Shown here in pieces: positions 60,685 to 64,000 of a DNA stretch of 64,000 nt; position 1 is the first letter of the stretch; every line of letters begins with the position of its first letter. Position numbers and translations under genes: made by a program. This stretch comes from Cyprinodon diabolis. Its lineage: Eukaryota; Chordata; Actinopteri; Cyprinodontiformes; Cyprinodontidae. The stretch is taken from contig CM060080.1 in NCBI GenBank assembly GCA_030533445.1, positions 26,060,762 through 26,124,761 of the forward strand, in the 5' to 3' direction. A model generated the notes under the pieces. The model saw nothing but the letters and a program-made list of their open reading frames with translations, was not told the DNA's origin and did not search any database.

Positions 60685-61050
60685 TAGGGCTTAAAAAAAA
60701 ATCGGATTAATTGGGATTAATCGATTATTGAAATAATCGTAAACTCATCTAGTAATCGGTATAGACTGTAAAACATGACTTTAGCCGACAGAGGAACCCA
60801 CTTAGAGCAGTAAAAACATAAAAAAATGCAAATAACATATAAATATTTCGATTTAAGTTTAAAAAACCTTTACGTTTGTCAATAGGCTCTATCAAGACCT
60901 CTTCAAGTGGAAAAGTTTTAGTTTCAACTGGCTTAATTTGGTAAAACATTCTCTTTAAGGAACCTTTTGCTATCCGATCATTAATTGATTAATGAAAAAA
61001 ATAATCAGCAGATTAATCGATTTACAAAATAATCTTTAGCTGCAGCCCTA
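60685..61050. mobile_element. hAT-type MITE with perfect 8-bp target duplication
   Basis: A 366-bp element, ends TAGGGCT...AGCCCTA, flanked by GTTCCAAT on both sides (60677-60684 and 61051-61058). The 8-bp duplication is characteristic of hAT transposases. Interior ATTAATCGATTA-type motifs near both ends form subterminal inverted repeats (60713-60739 and 61006-61022). No coding capacity. Confidence 0.88.
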
Positions 61051-63454
61051 GTTCCAATATGCCAAATTAGCTGGGACTCATCAAACAAAGTTGGCCAAAA
61101 GCCCCTCTGGATCTTGTAACAGACCATCATTTGTCATGATGGAAATAAAAATGGTTAATTTCTGAAAATTCCATTTTTTTAAATGAGGAACGGCTCTGAA
61201 AAGGATCTTTAAAAACGTTCTTATAGTAACAACTTAAATCTAGTTGAATCCTTCAGCCAGCTAAGCTGTAGTGCTCAGCAACAGCTAAAAAAACTGTAGC
61301 GTTGTGGTAAATGATCCGTAGTTCCTGCATGTTTGCTTACATCAATATGACAGCTCTAGTACAATTCAACAAAAACAAAACTTTTAAAGTTTTTATAATG
61401 TTGTCATATTAAAAAAAAATTTTTTATACACTCTTAAAAAGTACATTGTATTTATAAAATATCAAATTTTGAAAAATTAATTACAACAACCTGATTGGAA
61501 TAGAGTCATGAAAAACAAACAAATTCAAGAAAGGAGCTAATTTTATTAGAAAATTTTTCGAAACCCTCATTTGTGCTGAATGGTTTCAATGGTGAGTTGG
61601 TGTGTGTGTGTGTATGCCACAAACAGAGAAATATTATTACAGGGGGTTAAGGCTATTTAGCACAGTTGAATGTAAATCACAGGTTTAGACACAGTCACTG
61701 TGCATATAGGAAGACGAAGGCATAGAGCCATGCATGAAATTACTTCATTAATCTTCCCCTGATAGGCCGTCCTTGTTTAGGGGGGAAACTCTACCTGCCT
61801 AAGACAAAGACCCAATGGCTCAACACCCCAAAAATAAATTACTCTCTACCGAAGAGGAAGATATAAACATTAAAAGACAAAGTAGTTCAAGCTCATACAC
61901 ACAAATAAAGCATGCAAAATTAACGGGCCAAAAATATGCAAGTTTATCAGGCGGAGATTTAAACCTGATGTGTCAATGTTTGCAAAGGCTCACAGTCAGA
62001 GTGTCACCAGTAAAAACAATGACATGTTAATCCAGTTGAAAATTCAACGTCAATTCTAGCTTTTAGCACACATTTCAAACTGCAAAACTCCATTGTTATG
62101 ACTGTCACATGCTACAGCGGTCGACACAGTCCCAGCAATAGCCGCCAGCTTTTTTACAGGCTCATCTCTACCAGCTGCCAACATTCTCTATAAATAGTGC
62201 TGGTAATAAAAAAGGCGTGTGCGCCTAACTGATTTATACGCTTGTGTCCACCACAACACCATTCAGGAATAATTAAACTTTGGGGAGATTTTCGGAATTA
62301 ATGCGTCTTCTTTGGAAAGTGGGGGTGGGGTGCAGTCTAAGTAGCAGGTTCAACAACAGTCACTCAGTGTCACTCAATTTAAGTCCACATAGTGCTGTAG
62401 GGCTGGTATCAAAACATGTTTTGAAGTATTTTCCAGTTTGCCGCCAATTCTTTGTTTTTGATGTCTAAGAGGCCGATTTCAATGACTGCATCCTGTTTTT
62501 TCTAAGAATTAAAATAAAGAATAGAAAATATGTTACAGATCCTTGAATAGATGTAGAATTTTCTGCTGGAACAGAAGTTTTTTTTTAGCTCTTATGTTTG
62601 ATGCAGATAATTAACATGGTGAAAAAATCTGAATTTCTTTATTTTACATGCATATCGCCTATGAAAGGGATTCACACCCATGGGTGATGGACTGCTGAGT
62701 CACTAAAAGGATGACATCTAAGGGAGGACAGGTTGTGCGTTCAGCAGCAACACACACCCAGTTTGTCACACAGAAATCAACGGTCAAAGCATCTAAAGCC
62801 AGGGAGAGCACACGAAGCCAGAATGCCACACTTATGTTCAGAAAATGTGAGTTACAAGCTTAGATGTCAGGAACGTCTCAGTGAAGCCGGAAAAGCTTTG
62901 ACTGCAATTTGTTTAATAGATCATCCAAACAAATGATCATCGAAATAAATGACACGATAATTCTATAGTCAAACCTATATAAAAAAATTCAAACTTCATT
63001 TATTGCATTTTTGAAAAATGTATTTTAATTAAGATGCAAAGTGGCAGTTATTTAAAGAAATGATCAGCCCCTTTAAGCCTCTTTACACCCAAAAAGTAAA
63101 CAAAAACCCACAAAGTTTCATAAATCGTGTGGTTCATAGCATCTTTTTATCCCAAGGTTTAAGTAGTTATATTTCAAAATGTTTTTGTTTTTTTTTCTAT
63201 TCCAGCATGACTGTTTCGAGTAATGTGCAGCCCCTTATTTACAGCAGACAGTTGGTTAACCAGCTAAAATCACTGCCACCCATTGATCTGATTGAGAAGA
63301 CAAGGTTGGATCACAAATGTCCAAAGATTAGTAGGTTGCTGGGATCCTGATATATCAGGGTAAAAAAGTTAATGTCCATCAGATATAATGCCAGCGAACA
63401 TATCACAGTTGAGTTTTTGTCATTTGTATGCACATCTGAGTAATATATCACGGC
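61051..63454. other. Non-genic upstream sequence
   Basis: AT-rich sequence with a short GT repeat near 61600-61612 and chance open frames of 60-96 codons. No exon, RNA gene or complete transposon recognised. Confidence 0.6.
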
Positions 63455-64000
63455 CAGTGGAGGCCGGCCCATAGGGGGCGCTGGGGCACCGCCCTCCCTG
63501 ATAAGAAGAGAGAAACGTAAAATATATTTTTAGAAATTAACTCATAAATGTCAGTTTTACTCTCTAGAGTGTGTACCTATAAGCAAAACAAATTATATAA
63601 ACTACATTTCCCTACTGTCATTCATTTGTGGATTTCCACAGACAGACTCCTACCGTCTCTGTTCTGGGGGCTGTGATCAGACAGCCCCACATTTGCAGAG
63701 AATCTGTCAATCATGTACTATTGCTAGGTGAATTTAATGGCCAATCAGCGTCTCAGAACTTTATGGTCTTGGGGCTCTGAAAATACTGCACTTTAACAGG
63801 CTTCTGAACCCAAGCGCAGGTGCAGACAATTAGAGGGACGATGGCGACGTAACGAGCGAGATGCAGCTTCCACCATATTCGGTGAGATCCTTATTTATCT
63901 ACCCGTTTGCCAGAAGAACATCCCTGTTGTAGGGTAGGAAAATTTCATGTCATGGTTATTGTGACTGTGACGAATCCACATCCTCTAACTTTCCGCGCCA
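63455..64000 (+). mobile_element. 5' part of a DNA transposon-like element, cut by the window end
   Basis: It begins CAGTGGAGGCCGGCCC (63455), a hAT-like start followed by a GC-rich terminal segment including GGGGGCGCTGGGGCACC. Further in are a CCAATCA box (63741), ATG codons at 63841 and 63861, and a donor-like G|GTGAGA at 63882. The right end and target duplication lie outside the window, so class and boundaries are unproven. Confidence 0.45.

Overview
This is nuclear DNA from a ray-finned (teleost) fish. It contains one spliced vertebrate nuclear-receptor gene with kilobase introns, in a background of fish-type transposable elements: Tc1-like DNA transposons, a Rex3/RTE-like LINE, tRNA-derived SINEs and several non-autonomous DNA elements. 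No bacterial, plasmid or phage organisation was seen.

The gene lies on the minus strand between 53261 and 19115 and encodes an estrogen-related receptor, best matched to ERR-beta (esrrb, NR3B2). Six coding exons were placed by GT/AG splice sites, reading-frame continuity and family recognition: 53260-52864, 44460-44344, 33794-33684, 33262-33101, 22379-22110 and 19359-19115. They join into an uninterrupted frame of 1302 nt (433 aa plus stop). Every intron is phase 1. The protein has an N-terminal region with a phospho-sumoyl motif, a two-zinc-finger DNA-binding domain, a hinge and a ligand-binding domain ending in an AF-2 helix. No 5' untranslated exon or promoter upstream of 53261 could be placed with confidence.

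Layout. 1-17213 is non-genic: two SINE copies, a possible Tc1 fossil, a degenerate Rex3-like LINE (about 10855-12590) and a SINE tail. 17216-18463 is a structurally complete Tc1-like transposon with an open 343-aa DD34E transposase, flanked by TA, about 650 bp from the receptor stop codon and on the opposite strand. 19115-53261 is esrrb; its long introns hold at least six Tc1 fossils, a SINE, a TTAA-flanked MITE, an element with a 9-bp target duplication and several palindromes. 53262-64000 is upstream flank or 5' intron: mostly plain sequence, a CpG-richer patch near 57.3 kb, a hAT-type MITE with a perfect 8-bp duplication (60685-61050), and the start of another DNA element running off the window end.

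No new multi-gene system was found. The points most worth checking are the open Tc1 copy beside the esrrb 3' end, a NAGNAG tandem acceptor at the last esrrb exon, two DNA elements carrying promoter-plus-first-exon-like cassettes, and several undescribed-looking inverted-repeat structures. Family assignments rest on recognition of motifs and remembered family features; no database search was run.
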